From the NCBI RefSeq assembly GCF_902859585.1, contig NZ_CADIJM010000020.1, forward strand, positions 1 through 64,000: 64,000 bases of DNA, written 5' to 3'. This DNA comes from Achromobacter animicus (GTDB lineage Bacteria; Pseudomonadota; Gammaproteobacteria; Burkholderiales; Burkholderiaceae_B). A program made the position numbers and the translations under genes. Below the pieces are notes generated by a model. The model had not been told where the DNA came from and did not search any database. It saw nothing but the letters and a program-made list of their open reading frames with translations. Positions 42,962 to 55,592 of this stretch are shown here, piece by piece; within the stretch, counting starts at the first letter, position 1, and each line of letters opens with the position of its first letter.

Positions 42962-43828
42962 ATGACGGCTAACGAGTTCACCACGCTGATCCAGCGCGCC
43001 GAACGCGTGCTGGCGCAGCTGGAGGCCTTCCTGCCTCCCGCCCCGCCCGATATCGACTGGACCGCCCACGCGTTCCGCTGGCGCAAGCGCGGCGCGCGCG
43101 GCTGGCTGGACGCCGTGCGCCACGTGGCGCGCATCGACATGCAGGACCTGCAGCACATCGAGCGCCAGAAGGCCACCATCGACCGCAACACGCTGCAGTT
43201 CCTTGAAAAGAAGCCCGCCAACAACGTGCTCATGACCGGCGCGCGCGGCACCGGCAAGAGCTCGCTGGTCAAAGCCATGCTGGCCGCCTACGGCGACCGC
43301 GGCCTGCGCCTCATCGAAGTCGACAAGTCCGACCTCGGCGACCTGGCCGACATCGTCGAACTGGTCGCGGCGCGGCCCGAACGCTTCATTGTGTTCTGCG
43401 ACGACCTGTCCTTTGAAGAAGGCGAGGCCGGCTACAAGGCGCTCAAATCGGTGCTGGACGGTTCGGTGTCGGCCTCGGGCGACAACGTCCTCATCTACGC
43501 CACGTCCAACCGGCGCCATCTGATGCCGGAATACATGAGCGAAAACCTGCAGGCCAAGCACCAGCCCGACGGCGAAATCCACCCCGGCGAAACCGTCGAG
43601 GAAAAGATCTCGCTGTCCGAGCGCTTCGGTCTGTGGCTGTCGTTCTACCCGTTCAAGCAGGACGACTACCTGGACATCGTATATCACTGGCTGCGCGAGC
43701 TGGGCTGCCCTGAACAGCACATCGAACCCTCGCGCACCGAGGCGCTGCAATGGACCATCGAACGCGGCTCGCGTTCGGGCCGCGTGGCGTATCAGTTCGC
43801 ACGCGACTGGGCGGCCCGCCATGTCTGA
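42962..43828 (+). CDS. P-loop ATPase of the DUF815 family
   Basis: A 288-residue AAA-like ATPase. Walker [10 protein letters not shown] ends at residue 100, Walker B is [14 protein letters not shown], and [14 protein letters not shown] is the sensor-1 region. The DUF815 family has no settled function; its place between argJ and the Nudix gene is widely conserved in beta-proteobacteria. It starts six bases after argJ and overlaps the next gene by eight bases, implying coupled expression. Confidence 0.88.
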   Translation: MTANEFTTLIQRAERVLAQLEAFLPPAPPDIDWTAHAFRWRKRGARGWLDAVRHVARIDMQDLQHIERQKATIDRNTLQFLEKKPANNVLMTGARGTGKSSLVKAMLAAYGDRGLRLIEVDKSDLGDLADIVELVAARPERFIVFCDDLSFEEGEAGYKALKSVLDGSVSASGDNVLIYATSNRRHLMPEYMSENLQAKHQPDGEIHPGETVEEKISLSERFGLWLSFYPFKQDDYLDIVYHWLRELGCPEQHIEPSRTEALQWTIERGSRSGRVAYQFARDWAARHV

Positions 43829-44783
43829 AAAGATCGTCGACGTCGCCGCCGGCCTGATCCTGCGCCCGGACGGCAAGCTTCTGCTGGGCCAGCGGCCCGA
43901 AGGCAAGCCGTGGTCCGGCTGGTGGGAACTGCCGGGCGGCAAGCTCGAACCCGGCGAGACCGTGCTGCAGGCGCTGGCCCGTGAACTCCAGGAAGAAATC
44001 GGCATCCGCGTCACGCAGTCGCGCCCGTGGGTCACGTACGTGCATGCCTACCCGCACACCACGGTGCGCCTGGCCTTCTGCCACGTCACCGGCTGGGAAG
44101 GCGAACCGCAAAGCCTGGAAAATCAGCGGCTCGAATGGGTGGATCCGGCCAATGCGGCCTCGGTGGGCGACCTGCTGCCCGCCACCCTGCCCCCGCTGCG
44201 CTGGCTGCAATTGCCCACCACCTACGGCATCAGCGCCATCGGCTCGCGCGCGGGCATCGCGCCGTTCCTCGGCCGCCTGGACGCCGCGCTGGCGCGTGGC
44301 GTGAAGCTGGTGCAGTTCCGTGAACCGCAATGGCCGGACGGCGTGGGCGCCAGTTCGCTGCACGAAGTGCTGCAACAGGTCATCAAGCGCTGCCGCGCCG
44401 CCGGCGCGCGCGTGCTGGTCAACAGCATCCATCCCGTTGCATGGTGGAAAGAAGCCGACGGCGTGCACCTGCGCACGGCAGACGCGCTGCGCCTGACCGC
44501 CCGTCCGGAATTGCCCCGCAATGCGCTGGTCGGCGTCTCCGCGCATGACAACGCCCAGGTCGTCCACGCCCGCGAACTGGGCGCAGACTTCGCCGTGCTG
44601 GGCCCCGTGCTGGAAACGCCCAGCCATCCCGGCGCGCCGACGCTGGGCTGGGAAGGGTTTGTGGAAGGCAACCGGGATGCCGGCATACCGGTGTTCGCGC
44701 TGGGCGGTCAATCCACCCAGACCGTCTCGCAAGCCTTGCGCCACGGCGCGCACGGCATCGCCGGGATCCGCGGCGTGCTCTGA
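43821..44783 (+). CDS. mutT: Nudix hydrolase (MutT-like) fused to a ThiE/TenI-like domain
   Basis: A 320-residue fusion. Residues 1-130 are a Nudix hydrolase with the full box at 40-62 ([20 protein letters not shown], then IGI); MutT-type enzymes remove 8-oxo-dGTP and so prevent mutation. Residues about 140-320 are TIM-barrel sequence of thiamine phosphate synthase/TenI type ([45 protein letters not shown]) with some active-site changes. This fusion is known in many Proteobacteria; the use of the second domain is uncertain. It overlaps the DUF815 gene by eight bases. Confidence 0.9.
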   Translation: MSEKIVDVAAGLILRPDGKLLLGQRPEGKPWSGWWELPGGKLEPGETVLQALARELQEEIGIRVTQSRPWVTYVHAYPHTTVRLAFCHVTGWEGEPQSLENQRLEWVDPANAASVGDLLPATLPPLRWLQLPTTYGISAIGSRAGIAPFLGRLDAALARGVKLVQFREPQWPDGVGASSLHEVLQQVIKRCRAAGARVLVNSIHPVAWWKEADGVHLRTADALRLTARPELPRNALVGVSAHDNAQVVHARELGADFAVLGPVLETPSHPGAPTLGWEGFVEGNRDAGIPVFALGGQSTQTVSQALRHGAHGIAGIRGVL

Positions 44784-44979
44784 CACGCATCGCACTTCGC
44801 CTGGCCGTCCGACGGCCCATGCCCCGCATGGGCCGTTTTGCTTTTGACTCGCGCGGGAAAGCGCGCATAGACCAAACCCCCGCGCCGATGCACCCTACAT
44901 GCCGAGACCGGCCGCCATCACGCGGACGGGGTTGCATGCGCCTGGCAGACAGACGCATGGCATCGCATCGAGGGAATCC

Positions 44980-46398
44980 ATGTCTGACATCGCATTTGCC
45001 ACCCTGGCCGATCTGGCGGATGGCCTGGCACAGGGCCGCTACAGCTCGGTGGAATTGACGCGCCACTTCCTGGACCGCATCGACCGGGCAAATCCCACAC
45101 TGGGCGCTTTCATCAGCGTGGACAACGCGGGTGCACTGCGGCTGGCCGAAGCCGCCGACGCGCGGCGGCGCGCGGGCTACGGGCTGCTCAGCCCGCTGGA
45201 CGGCGTGCCGGTGGCGGTCAAGGATTTGTGCGACATCCAGGGCCACATCACCACGGCGGGGTCCGAGGCCTGGCGCGAACGCCGCAGCGGCGTCACCGCC
45301 ACCGCAGTCACGCGGTTGCTGGACGCGGGGATGGTGATGCTGGGCAAGACCCATATGGTGGAATTCGCCTTCGGCGGCTGGGGCACGAATCCCGTCATGG
45401 GCACGCCGCGCAACCCCTGGGACCTGGAGCGTGCGCGCGTGCCCGGCGGCTCATCCAGCGGATCCGGCGTCGCCGTGGCGGCCGGCCTGGCGCCTGCGGC
45501 CCTGGGATCGGACACCGGTGGTTCGGTCCGGATCCCGGCCGCCCTGAACGGCATCACGGGCCTGAAGACCACGCGCGGTCTCATCAGCCTGCACGGCGCG
45601 GTGGCGTTGTCGACCACGCTGGACACCTTGGGCCCGCTGACCCGCGACGCCCGCGACGCGATGCTGCTGACCGCACTGATGGCCGGCCACGATACCCAGG
45701 ACCCGTTGACGTTCGGCATCCCCGCGTTCGACTACCGGGAGCCGGCCGGCGGCGCGCAGCCTCTGCGCGGCGTACGCATCGCGGTGATGCCGACGGCACA
45801 GCATCCCATCGCCGTGGACGCCGACGCGCTATCGGCGCTGGACGACGCGCGCCGCGTGCTGGCCGCGCTGGGTGCGGATGTGGCCGAGACGCCCCTGCCC
45901 TTCGACTTTCGCGAGATGATGCAGCGCAACGGCCAGATCATCTCGGCCGAAGCCTACGCGCTGCATCGCGGCTACATCGAGGACCCTGCCAAGCCCATCG
46001 GGCAGTATGTGCGCGCGCGCGTGCTGTCGGGCAAGGGGATCTCGGCCGCCGACTACATCGCGGCGTTGCAGGCGCACGCACAGGCGCGCCGCGACTGGCT
46101 GGACTGGATGCAGGAGTTCGACGCCGTGCTCACGCCAGCCGCCCCGTTCGGCGCGCGTCCGCTGGCCGAGGTGGACGAAGCGGCCACTCCGCTTGCGGCT
46201 TTCACCCGCCCAGGCAATTACATGAATGCAGCCGGGTTGGCGCTGCCCGCGGGCTTTACCAGCGACGGCTTGCCGCTAGGCGTGCAGTTGCTGGGCAAGC
46301 CCAACGCGGAAGGCGTCCTGGGCAAGATCGGCATCGCATTCCAGGCGGTCACGGAATGGCATCGCCAGCGGCCGGATCTGAAGGCGGTTGGCTTGTAA
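44980..46398 (+). CDS. amidase signature family protein
   Basis: A 472-residue amidase with the Ser-cis-Ser-Lys triad: Lys81 (VAVKDL), the cis-Ser in PGGSSSGSG, and nucleophile Ser182 (SDTGGSVRIPA). The family includes aryl- and alkyl-amidases, GatA-like proteins and allophanate hydrolases; no gatB or gatC neighbour argues against the tRNA type. I use the ATG at 44980, with GAGGGA upstream. It is monocistronic, converging with the efflux operon. The substrate is unknown. Confidence 0.85.
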   Translation: MSDIAFATLADLADGLAQGRYSSVELTRHFLDRIDRANPTLGAFISVDNAGALRLAEAADARRRAGYGLLSPLDGVPVAVKDLCDIQGHITTAGSEAWRERRSGVTATAVTRLLDAGMVMLGKTHMVEFAFGGWGTNPVMGTPRNPWDLERARVPGGSSSGSGVAVAAGLAPAALGSDTGGSVRIPAALNGITGLKTTRGLISLHGAVALSTTLDTLGPLTRDARDAMLLTALMAGHDTQDPLTFGIPAFDYREPAGGAQPLRGVRIAVMPTAQHPIAVDADALSALDDARRVLAALGADVAETPLPFDFREMMQRNGQIISAEAYALHRGYIEDPAKPIGQYVRARVLSGKGISAADYIAALQAHAQARRDWLDWMQEFDAVLTPAAPFGARPLAEVDEAATPLAAFTRPGNYMNAAGLALPAGFTSDGLPLGVQLLGKPNAEGVLGKIGIAFQAVTEWHRQRPDLKAVGL

Positions 46399-46415
46399 GG
46401 CCACCGCCTGGCGCA

Positions 46416-46429
46416 GGGGCGCCGGCCCC
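46416..46429. terminator. possible bidirectional hairpin between the amidase and efflux operons
   Basis: GGGGC and GCCCC around GCCG lie in the 39-base gap between two convergent stops, with GCGC on both flanks able to extend the stem. There is no U tract. The placement is suggestive only. Confidence 0.35.
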
Positions 46430-46437
46430 GCGCGCGG

Positions 46438-47976
46438 TTACTGCGCCGGCGTTTGCGCGGCAGGTGTTTGCGCGGCGGACGTCTGCGTCACGGCCGGCCC
46501 GGCGCCGTCAGCACGCGCCGTCTCGACCGGCAGTCCTTCCCAACCGCCACCCAGCGCGACGATCAGATTGACGCTGGCCACCAGCCGGTTGCCCAACAGG
46601 CTCAGCGCATTGCGCTCGCTGCTGAGCGCCGTGGCGTCCACCACGGCCACGCTCAGGTAATCGACCAAGCCCGCCTTGTACTGGTTCTGGATCAGGCGCA
46701 ACGATTCGCGCGCCGATTCCAGCGCGCGGCGCTGCACGATCTGCTCCTGCTCCATCACGCGAAGCTGGATCAGGTAGTCCTCGACCTCGCGCAGACCGGT
46801 CAACGCCGCCTGCCGATAAGCCGCGGCCTGCGAGTCATACGAAGCGCGGGCCTGCTCGACCTGCGCCTCGCGCGCGCCGCCGTCGAAGATCGTCAGCGCC
46901 AGGGCCGGCCCCAGCGACCAGAAACGGGCGGGCGCCGTCAGCAGCTCCGCGAATTCGCCATTGCGAAAACCGCCGTCGGCCGACAGCGTCAGGCTGGGGA
47001 ACCACGCGGCCTGCGCCACGCCGATCTGCGCGTTGGCGGCCGCGGCGCGGCGTTCGGCGGCGGCCACGTCGGGACGGCGCTCGAGCAGCTCGGACGGCAG
47101 GCCCACCGGAATCTGCGGAAGCCGCAACGTGAACACCGCGGGCGGCAGGCTGAACTGCGAAGGCGCCTGGCCCATCAGCACCGCGATCGCGTGCTCGTAC
47201 TGACCGCGCTGCCAATCCAGGTCGATGGACTGCGCGCGGGTGCTTTCAAGCTGCGTGCGCGCGACGGCCACGTCGGCCTGTCCCGCGACGCCGACTTCGT
47301 AGCGGTTCTGCGTGAGCTGCAATGACTTTTCGTACGCGGCCACGGTGGCGTCAAGCAGGCGCTTCTGTTCGTCCAGCACGCGCAGTTGCAGATAGGTCTG
47401 CACCAGCGCGGCCTGCGCGCTCAGGCGGGTCGCGCCCAGGTCGGCCAGGCTGGCGGCGGCGCTGGCTTCAGAGGACTCGACGCTGCGGCGCACCCGGCCC
47501 CAGACGTCCAGTTCCCAGCTGACGCTGCCCGTCAGCGAATACTGGTTGGACACGTTGCTGCCGGACCCCGTCGACGAACCGCTCTGCCCGCCATTACCGC
47601 CCCGGGTCATGCCCGCCCCCGCGCCCACGGTGGGGTAGAAGCCCGAACGCGCGCCGCGCACCAGACCGAGCGCCTGGCGGTAGTTCGCCTCGGCCTGCGC
47701 GATGGTCTGGTTGGATGTGTTCAGCCGGTCCACCAAGCCATTCAGCGTGGCGTCGTCGTAGACCTTCCACCACGCGCCGCGGTCGGCGTCGTCGCGCGGC
47801 TGGGCCGGCTTCCAGCCGGGCACCTCGACCTGGCCTTCCTTGTAGGCCGCGCCCACGTCCAGCGCCGGGCGCTGATAGTCGGGCCCGACCGCGCAGGCGC
47901 CCAGCAGCGCGCAAAGCGCGAGCGTGGCGGCGGCGCGGGCAAGAGTGGCGGAGGAATACGGCTTGGTACGGATCAT
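46438..47976 (-). CDS. outer-membrane efflux lipoprotein (OprM/NodT type)
   Basis: The 512-residue outer-membrane channel of a tripartite efflux pump. It has a lipoprotein signal peptide ending [13 protein letters not shown], with the Cys as the lipid site, and two TolC-type repeats ([21 protein letters not shown] and [20 protein letters not shown] are helix signatures). The C-terminal tail is Ala/Gln/Thr-rich with a repeated QTPAAQTPA. The start at 47976 overlaps the RND gene upstream by four bases (ATGA), making it the last gene of the pump operon. Confidence 0.92.
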   Translation of the reverse strand: MIRTKPYSSATLARAAATLALCALLGACAVGPDYQRPALDVGAAYKEGQVEVPGWKPAQPRDDADRGAWWKVYDDATLNGLVDRLNTSNQTIAQAEANYRQALGLVRGARSGFYPTVGAGAGMTRGGNGGQSGSSTGSGSNVSNQYSLTGSVSWELDVWGRVRRSVESSEASAAASLADLGATRLSAQAALVQTYLQLRVLDEQKRLLDATVAAYEKSLQLTQNRYEVGVAGQADVAVARTQLESTRAQSIDLDWQRGQYEHAIAVLMGQAPSQFSLPPAVFTLRLPQIPVGLPSELLERRPDVAAAERRAAAANAQIGVAQAAWFPSLTLSADGGFRNGEFAELLTAPARFWSLGPALALTIFDGGAREAQVEQARASYDSQAAAYRQAALTGLREVEDYLIQLRVMEQEQIVQRRALESARESLRLIQNQYKAGLVDYLSVAVVDATALSSERNALSLLGNRLVASVNLIVALGGGWEGLPVETARADGAGPAVTQTSAAQTPAAQTPAQ

Positions 47977-50900
47977 GTGTGTTCTATGGATGCGGAATTC
48001 CCGCCCCGCGAGGCGCGCCGGCGCGCGGCCCACAGGCGGAAGCGGTCCAGATAAAGATAGACCACGGGCGTGGTGTACAGCGTGAGGATCTGGCTCAGCA
48101 CCAGGCCGCCCACGATGGTAATGCCAAGCGGCTGGCGCATCTCGACGCCGGCGCCGGTGGCCAGCACCAGCGGCAGCGCGCCGAAGATGGCCGCCATCGT
48201 CGTCATCATGATCGGACGGAACCGCGTGAGGCACGCCTGGAAGATGGCGTCGCGCGGCGTCATGCCGTGGTGGCGTTGGGCGTCCAGCGCAAAATCCACC
48301 ATCATGATCGCGTTCTTCTTGACGATGCCGATCAAGAGGAACACGCCGATCAGCGCAATCAGCGTGAAGTCATATCGCACCAGCAGCAGGGCCAGCAGCG
48401 CGCCCAGCCCCGCCGACGGCAGCGTGGACAGGATGGTGAGCGGGTGGATGAAGCTTTCGTACAGAATGCCCAGCACGATGTACATGGTGACCAGCGCGGC
48501 CAGGATCAGCCAGGGTTGCTGCGCCAGCGTCTGCTGCAACGCGGCGGCGGTGCCCTGAAAGCCCGCCTGGATCTGGTCAGATGGCAAGCCCAGGCGCGCC
48601 ACGGCATTGTCGATCGCGGTGGTCGCTTGCCCCAGCGATACGCCGGGCGCCAGGCTGAACGAGATGGTGTCGGCCACGAACAGGCCCTGGTGACTCACGC
48701 TGAGCGGCGCGTTCGCGTTTTCAAGCTTGGTGAACGCCGACAGCGGCACGCGGGCGCCGTCCGCGGTGATGACCTCGACCTGGCGCAGCGATTCGATGTC
48801 CTGCGCGAACTTCGGGTCCACGCCCAGCACCACGTGATACTGGTTGAGCGGCCCGTACATGACCGACACCTGGCGCTGGCTGAACGAGTTGTTCAGCACC
48901 GTGGAAATGGTGGCCATGCTGATGCCCAGCCGCGTCGCGGCTTCGCGGTCGATGACCAGGTTGATCTCGCGGCCGCGGTCCTCGACGTCGGCGTCCACGT
49001 CGGTGATCTCCGGAATCTTGGCCATCGCCTGCTGCACCTTGGGCATCCAGTTGCGCAGCAGTTGCAGATCGCCCGACATCAGCGTGTAGTCGTACGAACC
49101 CTGGCTTTGGCGGCCACCGATGCGGATGTCCTGCTGCGACACGAGAAACAGGCGCGCGCCCGGCATGTTCTGCAGCTTGGCGCGCAGGCGATTGATGACC
49201 ACGTCGGCCGAAACCTTGCGCTCGCCCAGCGGCTTGAGCTGGATCTGCATGAAGCTGCTGTTGCTGCCGCCGCGCCCGCCCGCGTATCCGGTCATGCTTT
49301 GCACGGCCGGATCGTCCAGCACCACCTTGCGCAGCGCTTCAAGCTTGGGCAGCGTGGCCTGGAACGACGTGCCCTGGTCGACACGGAAAAAGCCCAGCAG
49401 CTGACCCGTGTCCTGCTGCGGGAAAAAGCCCTTGGGCACCACGGTGTACAGATAGACGTTCAGGCCCACGGCGATCGCCAGCGTCAGCATCATCAGGCGG
49501 CCGTGCGCCAGCGCCCAGCCCAGCGAGCGGCGATAGCCGTCCTGCATGGACTGAAAGCTGCGCTCGGTCCAGCGCGCCAGCCGGCCCCGCGGCTTGGGGT
49601 CCTTGGGTTCGGGCCGCAGCAGGCGCGCGCACATCATGGGCGTGAGCGTCAACGACACCACCAGCGACACCAGGATGGCGGCGGACAAGGTGACGGCAAA
49701 CTCGCGGAACAGACGCCCCACCACCCCGCCCATCAGCAGGATGGGGATGAACACCGCCACCAGCGACAGGCTCATCGACAGCACCGTGAAACCGACCTCG
49801 CGCGAGCCGCGCAAGGCGGCGCGCATCGGCGACATGCCGTTCTCGACGTGGCGCATGATGTTTTCAAGCACCACGATCGCGTCGTCCACCACGAAACCCG
49901 TGGCGACGATCAGCGCCATCAGCGAGATGGTGTTCAGCGTGTAGCCGCACAGGTACATGATGCAGAACGTGCCGATCAGCGACACCGGCACCGCGACGCT
50001 GGGAATGATGGCCGCGCGCCAGCGCCGCAGGAACAGCAGCACCACCAGCACCACCAGCCCGACGGCGATGATGAGCGTCACCTCGGCCTCGTGCAGCGAC
50101 GCGCGGATGCTGGGGGTGCGGTCCTGCGCGACCGTCATGTTGACGTCGGCGGGCATCAGCGCCTGCAGCACGGGCAACTGCGCGCGCACGGCGTCCACGG
50201 CTTCGATGATGTTGGCGTCGGCCTGCCGCCGCACGACCATCAGGATCGCGTTGCGGTCGTTGAAAAAGCCGGTCTGATACAGGTCTTCGACCGAGTCTTC
50301 CACCTTGGCCACATCGGACACGCGCACCGGCCGGCCGTCGCGCCAGGCGACGATCAGCGGCCGGTATTCCTCGGCCCGGCTGAGCTGGTCGCTGACCATG
50401 ATCTGCCAGTGGTAGCGGTCGTTTTCAAGCACGCCCTTGGGGCGGTTGGCATTGGCGTTGGCCAGCGTGGCGCGCAGTTCGTCCAGCGACACGCCCTGGT
50501 TGGCCAGCGCCCCGGGCAGCACCGTCACGCGCACCGCCGGCAGTGAGCTGCCGCCCACCGTGACCTCGCCCACCCCGTCCACCTGCGACAGCTTCTGCGC
50601 CACGATAGTGGAGGCCAGGTCGTACAGCTGGCCCTGGCTGAGCGTGTCGGACGTCAGCGCCAGCGTCAGGATCGGCGCGTCCGACGGATTGGACTTGTTA
50701 TAGGTGGGATTGCTGCGCAGGCCGGTCGGCAATAGCGAACGCGCCGCGTTGATCGCGGCCTGCACGTCGCGCGCCGCGCCGTTGATGTCGCGCGACAGGT
50801 CGAACTGCAGCGTGATGCGCGTGGAGCCCTGCGAGCTGCGCGAGGTCATTTCCGTGACGCCCGCAATGCTGCCCAGCGAGCGTTCCAGCGGCGTGGCGAC

Positions 50901-51086
50901 GCTGGATGCCATGGTCTCGGGACTGGCGCCCGGCAGGCTGGCCGACACGGAAATAGTGGGGATGTCCACCTGCGGCAGCGGCGCCACGGGCAACAGAAAG
51001 AACGCAAGCATGCCGGCCATCACGACCGCCAGGCTCAGCAGCGTGGTCGCCACCGGCCGGACGATGAAGGGGGCCGACAGAATCAT
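47973..51086 (-). CDS. mdtC: RND efflux pump transporter, MdtC type
   Basis: A 1037-residue inner-membrane proton antiporter with the 12-helix RND layout, two large periplasmic loops and the motif [14 protein letters not shown] in the transmembrane proton-relay region. The N-terminal [16 protein letters not shown] and the [20 protein letters not shown] stretch are those of MdtB/MdtC pumps. It starts at the ATG at 51086, which overlaps the mdtB-type gene by four bases; MdtB and MdtC act as a heterotrimer in Escherichia coli. The assignment of which copy is B or C follows gene order. Confidence 0.9.
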   Translation of the reverse strand: MILSAPFIVRPVATTLLSLAVVMAGMLAFFLLPVAPLPQVDIPTISVSASLPGASPETMASSVATPLERSLGSIAGVTEMTSRSSQGSTRITLQFDLSRDINGAARDVQAAINAARSLLPTGLRSNPTYNKSNPSDAPILTLALTSDTLSQGQLYDLASTIVAQKLSQVDGVGEVTVGGSSLPAVRVTVLPGALANQGVSLDELRATLANANANRPKGVLENDRYHWQIMVSDQLSRAEEYRPLIVAWRDGRPVRVSDVAKVEDSVEDLYQTGFFNDRNAILMVVRRQADANIIEAVDAVRAQLPVLQALMPADVNMTVAQDRTPSIRASLHEAEVTLIIAVGLVVLVVLLFLRRWRAAIIPSVAVPVSLIGTFCIMYLCGYTLNTISLMALIVATGFVVDDAIVVLENIMRHVENGMSPMRAALRGSREVGFTVLSMSLSLVAVFIPILLMGGVVGRLFREFAVTLSAAILVSLVVSLTLTPMMCARLLRPEPKDPKPRGRLARWTERSFQSMQDGYRRSLGWALAHGRLMMLTLAIAVGLNVYLYTVVPKGFFPQQDTGQLLGFFRVDQGTSFQATLPKLEALRKVVLDDPAVQSMTGYAGGRGGSNSSFMQIQLKPLGERKVSADVVINRLRAKLQNMPGARLFLVSQQDIRIGGRQSQGSYDYTLMSGDLQLLRNWMPKVQQAMAKIPEITDVDADVEDRGREINLVIDREAATRLGISMATISTVLNNSFSQRQVSVMYGPLNQYHVVLGVDPKFAQDIESLRQVEVITADGARVPLSAFTKLENANAPLSVSHQGLFVADTISFSLAPGVSLGQATTAIDNAVARLGLPSDQIQAGFQGTAAALQQTLAQQPWLILAALVTMYIVLGILYESFIHPLTILSTLPSAGLGALLALLLVRYDFTLIALIGVFLLIGIVKKNAIMMVDFALDAQRHHGMTPRDAIFQACLTRFRPIMMTTMAAIFGALPLVLATGAGVEMRQPLGITIVGGLVLSQILTLYTTPVVYLYLDRFRLWAARRRASRGGNSASIEHT

Positions 51087-54000
51087 CGCGCGTCTCCGGC
51101 GGACGGCGCACCCGCGCCGCGCCAACGGCGGGACATGCGATCGAACATCAGGTAGATGACCGGCGTGGTGAACAGCGTCAGCACCTGCGACAACAGCAGG
51201 CCGCCGACCATCACCAGGCCCAGCGGCTGGCGCAGTTCAGCGCCGGTGCCGGTGGACAGCATCAGCGGCAAGGCGCCGAACAGCGCGGCCAGCGTGGTCA
51301 TCAGAATGGGCCGGAAGCGCAGCAGCGCGGCCTCGTGGATGGCCTCGCGCGGCGCGAGTCCCCGCTTGCGTTCGGCGTCCAGCGCGAAATCGATCATCAT
51401 GATCGCGTTCTTCTTGACGATGCCGATCAGCAGGATGATTCCGATGATGCCGATCATGTCCAGTTCCGTGCCGCTGATCAGCAGCGCCAGCAACGCCCCC
51501 ACGCCCGCGGACGGCAGCGTGGACAGGATGGTGATGGGGTGGATGTAGCTTTCATAGAGCACGCCCAGCACGATGTACATCGTGACCACGGCCGCCAGAA
51601 TCAGCCACAGCGTGCTGGACAGCGAATTCTGGAACGCCAGCGCCGCGCCCTGGAAGCGCGTTTCGACACTGGACGGCATGCCGATTTCGGCTTCGGCCGC
51701 CTTGATGTTTTCCACAGCGTCGGACAACGAGGCGCCGGGCGCCAGGTTGAACGACACGGTCACCATGGGGAACTGGTCAAGCCGGTTCACGGCCAGCACC
51801 GTCCGGCCTTCGCTGATGTGCGCGACCGACGACAGCGGCACTTGCGCGCCCGTGGACGTGGGCACGTGGATCTGCCCCAGCGCGCTGGGCGACATCTGGA
51901 ACTGCGGCAGGACTTCCAGCACCACGCGGTACTGATTGGACTGCGTGAAGATCGTGGAGATCAGCCGCTGGCCGAAGGCGTTGTACAGCGTCTCGTCGAT
52001 GACGGCGGCGGTGATGCCCAGCCGCGAGGCCGCGTCGCGGTCGATCTCCACCCACGTCTGCAGGCCGTCGTCCTGCAGGTCGTCGGCCACGTCCATCAGG
52101 CCCGGCACGGCGCGCAGACGCTCGACCAGCTTGGGCGTCCATTCGCTCAGCACTTTCAGGTCGGGGTTGGACAGCGTCATCTGGTACTGCGTGCGGCTGA
52201 CGCGGTCTTCGATGGTCAGGTCCTGCACCGGCTGCATGTAGACGGTCAGGCCGTCCTGCTTGTTCAGGCTTTCCTGCAGGCGGGCCATGACGGTGCGCAG
52301 ATCGCCATTGCGCTCGGCCTGGGGCTTGAGCGAAATCTGCATGCGGCCGGCGCTGAGCGTGGCGTTGCTGCCGTCCACCCCGATGAAGGACGACACGGCC
52401 TGCACGTCGGGATCCTCCAGCACCAGGCGGGCCGCCGCCTGCTGGCGCTCGGACATGGCGGTAAACGAAATGGACTGCGGCGCCTGCGTGATGGCCTGGA
52501 TGAGGCCGGTGTCCTGCTGCGGGAAGAAGCCTTTGGGCACCACCAGGTAAAGCAACACGGTCAGCGCAAAGGTGGCCACCGCAACAATCAGCGTCAGCGT
52601 CTGATGGCGCAGCACGACCTGCAGCATGCGGTCATAGCCGGCGATGATGCGGTCGATGAAGGCGCCCGTGGCCTGATGAAAACGCCCGTGCTTCGTTTCG
52701 GATTCGGCGCGCAGCAGGCGCGCGCACATCATGGGCGTCAGCGTCAGCGACACCACCAGCGAAATCAGGATGGCCACCGCCAGCGTGATCGCAAATTCGC
52801 GGAACAGCCGGCCCACGACCTCCGTCATGAACAGCAGCGGAATCAGCACGGCGATCAGCGACAGGGTCAGCGAGATCAGCGTGAAGCCGATCTGCGACGC
52901 GCCTTTCAGCGCGGCCTGCATCGGCTTTTCGCCTTCTTCAATGTGGCGGGCGATGTTCTCGATCATGACGATGGCGTCGTCCACCACGAAGCCGGTGGCA
53001 ATGGTCAGCGCCATCAGCGTCAGGTTGTTGATCGAGAATCCGGACAGATACATGATCCCGAACGTGCCCACCAGCGACAGCGGCACGACGACGCTGGGAA
53101 TCAGCGTGGCCGTCAGGCTGCGCAGGAAGATGAACGTGACCATGACCACCAGCCCGACGGCCAGCAGCATTTCAAACTGCACGTCGGCGACCGAGTCGCG
53201 GATGGTCTGCGTGCGGTCCGACACCACCGTCACGTCCAGCGTGGCGGGCAGCGCGGCGCGCAACTGCGGCATCAGCGCCTGGATACGGTCGACCACGTCG
53301 ATCACGTTGGCGCCGGGCTGGCGCTGGATGTTCAGCAGGATGGCGGGTTTGTCGCCGGCCCACGCGGCCTGGCGGGTGTCTTCGGCGCCTTCGACCGCGC
53401 GCGCCACGTCGGCCAGCCGCAGCGGCGCGCCGTTCTTGTACGCAATGATCAGGCTGTTGTAGTCGGTGGGCGACTTGAGCTGGTCATTGGCGTTGATGGT
53501 GGTGGAGCGCTGCGGACCGTCCAGGTTGCCCTTGGGCTGGTTGACGTTGGCGCCGACGATGGCGGTGCGCAGGTCGGCCAGCGACAGGCCATTCGCTGCC
53601 AGCGCCTGCGGATTCACCTGGACGCGCACGGCCGGGCGCTGCCCGCCCGCCACGCTGACCAGGCCAACGCCCGGGATCTGCGACAGCCGCTGCGCCACGC
53701 GCGTATCGACCAGGTCGCGCACCTGCGGCAGCGGCATGGTGGGCGACGTGATCGCCAGCGTCAGCACCGCCGCGTCGGCCGGGTTGACCTTGTTGTAGGT
53801 GGGCGGCACCGGCAGGTCGGACGGCAGCAGGTTCGACGCCGCGTTGATGGCCGCCTGCACCTGCTGTTCGGCCACGTCCAGCGGCAGCGTCAGGTTGAAT
53901 TGCAGGGTGATGACCGAGGCGCCGCCCGAACTGGTGGACGACATCTGGTTCAGGCCGGGCATCTGGCCGAATTGCCGCTCCAGGGGTGACGTGACCAGCG

Positions 54001-54181
54001 ACGTCATGACGTCGGGACTGGCGCCGGGATACAGCGTCACGACCTGGATCGTCGGGTAGTCGACTTCGGGCAGCGCCGAAACGGGCAGGAAACGGTAGGC
54101 GATGAGGCCCGCGATCAGGATGGCCACCATCGACAGGGTGGTGGCCACGGGGCGCAGAATGAAAAGGCGCGACGGGCTCAC
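51083..54181 (-). CDS. mdtB: RND efflux pump transporter, MdtB type
   Basis: A 1032-residue RND transporter of the same family as the next gene, with [36 protein letters not shown] and the [14 protein letters not shown] motif. It starts at GTG (54181), 12 bases after the mdtA stop, with GAGAA upstream. Substrates of MdtABC pumps in enterobacteria include novobiocin and bile salts; the range here is unknown. Confidence 0.91.
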   Translation of the reverse strand: MSPSRLFILRPVATTLSMVAILIAGLIAYRFLPVSALPEVDYPTIQVVTLYPGASPDVMTSLVTSPLERQFGQMPGLNQMSSTSSGGASVITLQFNLTLPLDVAEQQVQAAINAASNLLPSDLPVPPTYNKVNPADAAVLTLAITSPTMPLPQVRDLVDTRVAQRLSQIPGVGLVSVAGGQRPAVRVQVNPQALAANGLSLADLRTAIVGANVNQPKGNLDGPQRSTTINANDQLKSPTDYNSLIIAYKNGAPLRLADVARAVEGAEDTRQAAWAGDKPAILLNIQRQPGANVIDVVDRIQALMPQLRAALPATLDVTVVSDRTQTIRDSVADVQFEMLLAVGLVVMVTFIFLRSLTATLIPSVVVPLSLVGTFGIMYLSGFSINNLTLMALTIATGFVVDDAIVMIENIARHIEEGEKPMQAALKGASQIGFTLISLTLSLIAVLIPLLFMTEVVGRLFREFAITLAVAILISLVVSLTLTPMMCARLLRAESETKHGRFHQATGAFIDRIIAGYDRMLQVVLRHQTLTLIVAVATFALTVLLYLVVPKGFFPQQDTGLIQAITQAPQSISFTAMSERQQAAARLVLEDPDVQAVSSFIGVDGSNATLSAGRMQISLKPQAERNGDLRTVMARLQESLNKQDGLTVYMQPVQDLTIEDRVSRTQYQMTLSNPDLKVLSEWTPKLVERLRAVPGLMDVADDLQDDGLQTWVEIDRDAASRLGITAAVIDETLYNAFGQRLISTIFTQSNQYRVVLEVLPQFQMSPSALGQIHVPTSTGAQVPLSSVAHISEGRTVLAVNRLDQFPMVTVSFNLAPGASLSDAVENIKAAEAEIGMPSSVETRFQGAALAFQNSLSSTLWLILAAVVTMYIVLGVLYESYIHPITILSTLPSAGVGALLALLISGTELDMIGIIGIILLIGIVKKNAIMMIDFALDAERKRGLAPREAIHEAALLRFRPILMTTLAALFGALPLMLSTGTGAELRQPLGLVMVGGLLLSQVLTLFTTPVIYLMFDRMSRRWRGAGAPSAGDAR

Positions 54182-54193
54182 GGCGTTCTCGGC

Positions 54194-55459
54194 TTACTTG
54201 GACGCGGGCGTGGTGCCAGCCGGCGCCCCCGCGCCCAGCGTCTTGTCGCGGGTGGCGGGAATGACTTCGGCGCCGCCCAGGATTTCCACCTTGGCGCCAG
54301 CGCGCAGGCGGTCGGTGCCTTCCGTGACGACGCGGTCACCCGCCTTCAAGCCTTCGTTCACGGCGACCATGCCGCTGTTGATGGCGCCCAGCTTGACCTG
54401 GCGCACCGCGATCGTGTTGTCGTCCTGCACCAGGAAGACGAACGCGCCGGCCGAGCCCTGCTGGACCGCCGCCGTCGGAATGGCGGTCACGTCCTTGCGG
54501 GTCAGCACGTGCAGGCGCACGTTGACGAACTGGTTGGGGAAAAGCGCATCGTCGGCGTTGTCGAAGCGTGCCTTGAGCTTGAGCGTGCCGGTGGTCACGT
54601 CGATCTGGTTGTCCAGCGTTTCGAGCGTGCCGGTCGCGATGCGGCGGGTGTCGGCGCGGTCGTAGGCGTCGACCGTCAACGTCTTGCCGGCGGCGAGTTC
54701 CGCGCGCACTTCGGGCAACTGCGTCTCAGGCAGGGTGAAGACCACGGAAATCGGCTGAGTCTGGGTGATGACGACCAGACCGTTGGTGTCCGCGCTGGAC
54801 ACGAGATTGCCGCGGTCCACCTGGCGCAGACCCAGACGGCCGCTGATCGGGGCGGTGATGCGCGCGTAATCGAGTTGCAGCTTGGCGTTGTCGACATTGG
54901 CCTGATCGCTCTTGACCGTGCCTTCGTACTGGCGCACCAGCGCGGCCTGCGTGTCGACCTGTTGGCGGGCAATGGAATCCTGCTTGAAGAGGGCCTGGTA
55001 GCGCTGCAGGTCGCGGCGGGCGTTTTCCAGCTGGGCCAGGTTCTGCATCTGCGTGCCGCGCGCCTGATCCAAGGCCACCTGAAACGCACGCGGGTCCACC
55101 TGCGCGAGCAGGTCGCCGGCCTTGACCTGCTGCCCTTCCTGGAAGGCGACGTCGACGAGTTCGCCGCTGACGCGGCTTCGGACGGTGACGGTGTTGTAGG
55201 CGGTGACGGTGCCCAGCGAGCGCAGGAAGATGTCGATGTCCTGCTGGGCGGCGGTGGCGATCCGCACCGGCACCGGCAAGTTGGCCATGGCCGCCATGGG
55301 AGGCCGGCCGCCGGCACGTCCGCCGGGACCACCCTGCTTGGCCGAGGGCCGGAGCACCAACCACGCGATTGCCGCCACAACGAGGAGCAGCAGACCCAAG
55401 CCGACCACGCGGCGACGGCTCCAGCGGGTGGGTGGGGATACAGGACGGCTATCGGACAT
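54194..55459 (-). CDS. mdtA: efflux pump periplasmic adaptor, MdtA type
   Basis: A 421-residue membrane-fusion protein linking the RND pump to the outer-membrane channel. An N-terminal TM (about 18-36) is followed by a Pro/Gly-rich spacer, lipoyl-like halves (VRSRVSGELVDVAFQEGQQV and ITAPISGRLGLRQVDRGNLV), a coiled-coil hairpin between them and beta-barrel domains. It is the first gene of the mdtABC-channel operon. No two-component regulator such as BaeSR is adjacent. Confidence 0.91.
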   Translation of the reverse strand: MSDSRPVSPPTRWSRRRVVGLGLLLLVVAAIAWLVLRPSAKQGGPGGRAGGRPPMAAMANLPVPVRIATAAQQDIDIFLRSLGTVTAYNTVTVRSRVSGELVDVAFQEGQQVKAGDLLAQVDPRAFQVALDQARGTQMQNLAQLENARRDLQRYQALFKQDSIARQQVDTQAALVRQYEGTVKSDQANVDNAKLQLDYARITAPISGRLGLRQVDRGNLVSSADTNGLVVITQTQPISVVFTLPETQLPEVRAELAAGKTLTVDAYDRADTRRIATGTLETLDNQIDVTTGTLKLKARFDNADDALFPNQFVNVRLHVLTRKDVTAIPTAAVQQGSAGAFVFLVQDDNTIAVRQVKLGAINSGMVAVNEGLKAGDRVVTEGTDRLRAGAKVEILGGAEVIPATRDKTLGAGAPAGTTPASK

Positions 55460-55592
55460 GGAAACGGTTCCGGCACACTCGGAAGGAAAGCCGTATTGTC
55501 TACTAGACCGTCCCGATTTCGGCCCTGATGACCGTCATGCTGAAACTACCCGCAACAGGAATCCGGGCAGCGAAACCCTGCGTAACTTCAGC

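Noticed and set aside
51335-53989. An 884-residue open frame opposite mdtB, and similar long frames opposite other GC-rich genes
   Set aside because: They are His/Arg/Gln-rich antisense shadows of well-supported genes and have no ribosome binding sites or domains.
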